Shown: positions 20,796-23,422 of the stretch, piece after piece
How the letters are laid out: each line of letters opens with the position of its first letter
Position numbering within the stretch: position 1 is the stretch's first letter
NCBI GenBank assembly: GCA_036745245.1
Contig: DAIOGN010000039.1
Coordinates: forward strand, 1-23,422
Source: DAIOGN01 sp036745245
Lineage (GTDB): Bacteria > Zixibacteria > MSB-5A5 > JAUVRN01
Reading direction: 5' to 3'
Length of the DNA stretch: 23,422 nt
Notes under the pieces: model-generated
Database searches by the model: none
Seen by the model: only the letters and a program-made list of their open reading frames with translations
Told to the model about the DNA's origin: nothing
Position numbers and translations under genes: made by a program

Positions 20796-23422
20796 CTACG
20801 GTCCCAGGCCGGGGTACAGAGGCGACGTACAGGTGTTGCAGGGGAGTGCGCCGCTCTTGAAGACATAATTCACCAGCGTGATGATGTCGCCCGCGTTGGT
20901 GGTGCCATCGCAGTTCATGTCGGCGGTGTAGTCGCCGAAGGGCATCGTCCCGCTCTTGAAGATGAAGTTCACCAGGTAGATGATGTCTTCGCTGTTGGCC
21001 ACGCCGTTGCCGTTCACGTCACCCCGTTCGCTGACCGCGCATACGGAGAACAGGAAGCAGCACGTGTCGGCCTGGGGATGCAGGAAGTCGCCTACCGTCA
21101 CGCACACTTCCCATACGCCGCTCGAGTCGCAGGGCGGCGTCCACGTCCACACCCCGGCGGGCGAGAGCGAGCCCGGACCCTCGATCTGCGTGTACGTGAT
21201 CGGGTCGTTCTCATCGTCGGAGCTGGGGAACGACTGCGTGTGGAGGGTGTCGCACCCGCCCTCATAATTGGACGGTCCGGAACACTCGGGCGCCAGGTTG
21301 GGGAGGATCTCGATGCGGAACGAGCACTCGCTCGAGTCGCAGAATTCCCTGGCCCTCAGAGTGACTTCCCAGGTGGCCACGTCGTTGTCGTTGTTGAAGT
21401 CGGTGACCCACTGGAACAGCCCCGCCGGCGACATCGTGGGTACGTGGTTGGGCAGGTTGAAGTTGATGCCGCCCAGCTTCTGGAATCCGACGATGGAGAT
21501 GGTCGTGGGATCCCCATCCGTGTCGCCGAAGGGAATATTCAGGAGCACGGTGGCGCCCACCTTGATCCCCATCTGGTCGGGCGGACAGCTTACGAACGGC
21601 GGCGTGTTGGTCACGTTTACGTCGAACGTGCAGGTGTCGGCCAGGACACCGTCGTTCAGCGCCACGGTCACCGAGTACGTCCCTAGATCCGCACACTCTG
21701 TAGGCAGCACGTACTCGCCCGTGGAGGGATGTAGCGTGCCGGGACCCGATAACAGCGACCACGTGGCCGGTTGCGGGCAGTCGTCGTCCTGATGGCCAAT
21801 GAAATAGTGCAGCGTGTCGCCGTAGTGAACCGTCTGCGTACTACAGAGCACTACAGGTGCCGTCTCGAAGATTGTCACCATGAAACAGCAGGTATCCTGC
21901 ATGGGGAACTTGGCGTCGCCCACGGCAATGCACACCTCGTAGGTGCCCAGGTCGCTGCAGGTGGTGAGCCAGTACCACCGCGCCACGTTGGAGGCCACGA
22001 TGAAGTCCCCCGGTCCGGAGATCTGCGTGAAGATGAGTGAATCATCGTCGAGATCGAAGCCGAGCACGAAGCCGCGCGCGGTGTCCCCCTGATGTCCGGC
22101 GGTGTTACCCGACACGCAGAAGGGCGGGCGATTGTGCACCACACGCACAAGGAGCGTGCACCGGCTCACGGAACACGTGTCCCGAGCTTCCAGCACCATT
22201 CGCCAGGTGCCCAGGTCGAGGGTATTGCTGGAATCGGTCACCCAGGTGACTTTGCCCGTGAAATCGATCGTAGGAGGATGGTTGGGGCCCCCCGGAGGAC
22301 CCGACATCTTCACGAAGCTGCGGACGAGCACCGTGTCGAGGGCGTCACCGTCTGGATCGGAGACATTGCTTTCGTGCACGAAGACCCGGTCGGAGGGATG
22401 TTCGAGTGTGTCGCCGGCTGGCAAGCACGCGAATACCGGTGGGTTGTTGTACACGTTGATGTCAAACGTGCACGTGTCGGCCTTCTCGCCGTCCGTGGCC
22501 CGAATGGTGACCGCGTGCACTCCAAGGTCGGAGCAGTCGAACGCCGGGAGACCGGTCAGCGTGTACAAGCCCGTGATGGAGTCGATCTGGCCCACGCCTG
22601 ACACTTTGTAGTAGCGATGGGGCGTCGCCGGGCAGCCGTCGTTGTCGGCGGCGAAGCTCATGGACAACGGACCTGCGCCTGCGTGAATCGACGTATCACG
22701 ACACTCCAGCAAGGGGGCTGACTGGAACACGGTGACGGTGAAGCAGCAGGTGTCGCCCTGCGGAAAGGCCGAATCCGCCACCACGGCACAGACCTGGTAT
22801 GTGCCCCGGTCATTGCAGCCGAAGCCCACCCAAGTCCAGTTTCCGGCGGCATCCATCGACCCCGGGCCGGAAATCTGCGTGATGGTGATGGAATCGCCAT
22901 CCGGATCAAACGATCCAAAGTGTGCGGCGGCACTTCCCACCGACCATGGCACGGCAAAGCCCGACGGCGGAGCACACTGGGGCGGTCGGTTGGGTGTGAT
23001 CTCGATTTCAAACGTGCAGAACGCCGAATCGCACGGTTCGTCTACACGCAGCTGCACCTCCCAGACGCCGAAGTCGTCGTCGTTGAGCACATCGGAGGTG
23101 GGCCAGGTGAACAGGCAGCCTCCGGAGAGCACAGGTGGGAAATTCGGCCCGCCTGGAGTGGGTCCGGACATCTTGGTGAAACTGATGAGCGAGCACGTCA
23201 ACGGATCGCCGTCGGCGTCGGAGGCCGCCAGCTGGAAGTTCACCGTATCATTAACCCCCGCCGAGAAGTCGGCGGGACAGTTGATCACCGGAGCTGTATT
23301 GGTGACGTTGATGGTGAAGTCACACTCCAGTGAGTCGTGGCCGTCGGTGACACCCACGGTGACGAACTTCAGTCCCTTGTCGGCGCACAGCGCCTCGATG
23401 TCGATTTTACGCGTCATGATGG
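20796..23422 (-). CDS. Large secreted repeat protein with C-terminal dockerin, 5' end outside the window
   Basis: At least 873 residues are visible; the frame continues past the right edge, and the ATG at 23417 falls inside a repeat module, so it is not the true start. The protein is made of Ig/cadherin-like modules in a fixed order: part of a C module (1-40), A1 (about 41-149), B1 (150-238), C1 (239-330), A2 (331-431), B2 (432-522), C2 (523-610), A3 (611-708), B3 (709-796). A modules contain KMSGPxxGGPNxPP and a CTFEIEI-like end; B modules contain TQISGPG and GDTCCFxVTV; C modules contain CxDLGxxxVTxxxxDG and ADTCTFDxNV. Conserved Cys suggest disulfides outside the cell. Residues 798-858 are a type I dockerin with two calcium loops (Asp800, Asn802, Asn804, Asn808, Asp811; and Asp833, Asn835, Asp837, Asn841, Asp844), each followed by a VNxxFKSG helix. 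Role: cell-surface or secreted adhesion or scaffold; no enzyme domain is seen here. Confidence 0.9.
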   Translation of the reverse strand, partial: IMTRKIDIEALCADKGLKFVTVGVTDGHDSLECDFTINVTNTAPVINCPADFSAGVNDTVNFQLAASDADGDPLTCSLISFTKMSGPTPGGPNFPPVLSGGCLFTWPTSDVLNDDDFGVWEVQLRVDEPCDSAFCTFEIEITPNRPPQCAPPSGFAVPWSVGSAAAHFGSFDPDGDSITITQISGPGSMDAAGNWTWVGFGCNDRGTYQVCAVVADSAFPQGDTCCFTVTVFQSAPLLECRDTSIHAGAGPLSMSFAADNDGCPATPHRYYKVSGVGQIDSITGLYTLTGLPAFDCSDLGVHAVTIRATDGEKADTCTFDINVYNNPPVFACLPAGDTLEHPSDRVFVHESNVSDPDGDALDTVLVRSFVKMSGPPGGPNHPPTIDFTGKVTWVTDSSNTLDLGTWRMVLEARDTCSVSRCTLLVRVVHNRPPFCVSGNTAGHQGDTARGFVLGFDLDDDSLIFTQISGPGDFIVASNVARWYWLTTCSDLGTYEVCIAVGDAKFPMQDTCCFMVTIFETAPVVLCSTQTVHYGDTLHYFIGHQDDDCPQPATWSLLSGPGTLHPSTGEYVLPTECADLGTYSVTVALNDGVLADTCTFDVNVTNTPPFVSCPPDQMGIKVGATVLLNIPFGDTDGDPTTISIVGFQKLGGINFNLPNHVPTMSPAGLFQWVTDFNNDNDVATWEVTLRAREFCDSSECSFRIEILPNLAPECSGPSNYEGGCDTLHTQSFPSSDDENDPITYTQIEGPGSLSPAGVWTWTPPCDSSGVWEVCVTVGDFLHPQADTCCFLFSVCAVSERGDVNGNGVANSEDIIYLVNFIFKSGTMPFGDYTADMNCDGTTNAGDIITLVNYVFKSGALPCNTCTSPLYPGLGP
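20844..21026 (-). other. Dockerin type I domain coding region
   Basis: The two calcium-binding loops with pattern DxNxxGxxxxxD are each followed by an IIxLVNxxFKSG helix. This form (ending FKSG, with a short tail of Cys and Pro) is the style of dockerins at the C-terminus of secreted proteins in FCB-type and related uncultured bacteria, where they may mark export or surface attachment and need not join a cellulosome. No cohesin is seen in this window. Confidence 0.88.

Overview
The window is a stretch of bacterial chromosome with high G+C, short intergenic gaps, long operons of overlapping genes and frequent GTG/TTG starts. Nearly all genes are housekeeping: signal recognition particle, ribosome and RNA modification, DNA repair, protein folding and proteolysis, purine synthesis. 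The large C-terminally dockerin-bearing secreted protein at the right end, the stand-alone PASTA protein, the DUF4388 protein and the gene content suggest an uncultured lineage of the FCB/Eisenbacteria-Zixibacteria kind. That placement is an inference from style, not a proof. Two runs of exactly ten N (3190-3199 and 19711-19720) show that this is a draft scaffold, and each falls inside a gene.

Layout. (1) 39-9644, minus strand: a long operon-like run read right to left. It starts from an almost consensus sigma-70 promoter (TTGACA, 16 bp, TATATT) just upstream of 9644: DUF4388 protein, 247-aa unknown, 65-aa TPR-like protein, 62-aa zinc-ribbon protein, B12-binding-type radical SAM/DUF2344 protein, rsmB, PASTA protein, rpe, 182-aa exported unknown, then ffh after a 152-bp gap. 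Six of the junctions are 1- or 4-base stop/start overlaps. (2) 9962-11506, plus: an exported helical protein with an OmpA peptidoglycan-binding domain. (3) 11889-15308, minus: a two-helix membrane protein, uvrB and a lipoprotein. (4) 15458-20570, plus: tig, clpP, clpX, engB, purA, a protein quality-control and ribosome-assembly operon ending in purine synthesis. (5) 20796 to the right edge, minus: the dockerin protein, cut by the window.

The most unusual feature is a family of large hairpin repeats found only in the two convergent (tail-to-tail) intergenic regions, 11507-11888 and 20571-20795. Each copy has arms of about 31-33 bases whose sequence differs between copies but which still pair within a copy, around a loop of exactly 41 bases that begins CCCGCCGTG on one strand. 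A partial tandem copy and a separate perfect palindrome with the same GGGTC core lie beside them. The arm mismatches that exist all become G-U pairs on one strand. This looks like a REP/MITE-type mobile palindrome or a structured-RNA family, and is the best candidate here for something not well described.

Other points: ClpP has Asn where the catalytic-triad Asp is expected; the dockerin protein is built from a repeating three-module (A-B-C) super-repeat of about 280 residues; the purA gap removes the conserved GRGIGPAY segment.
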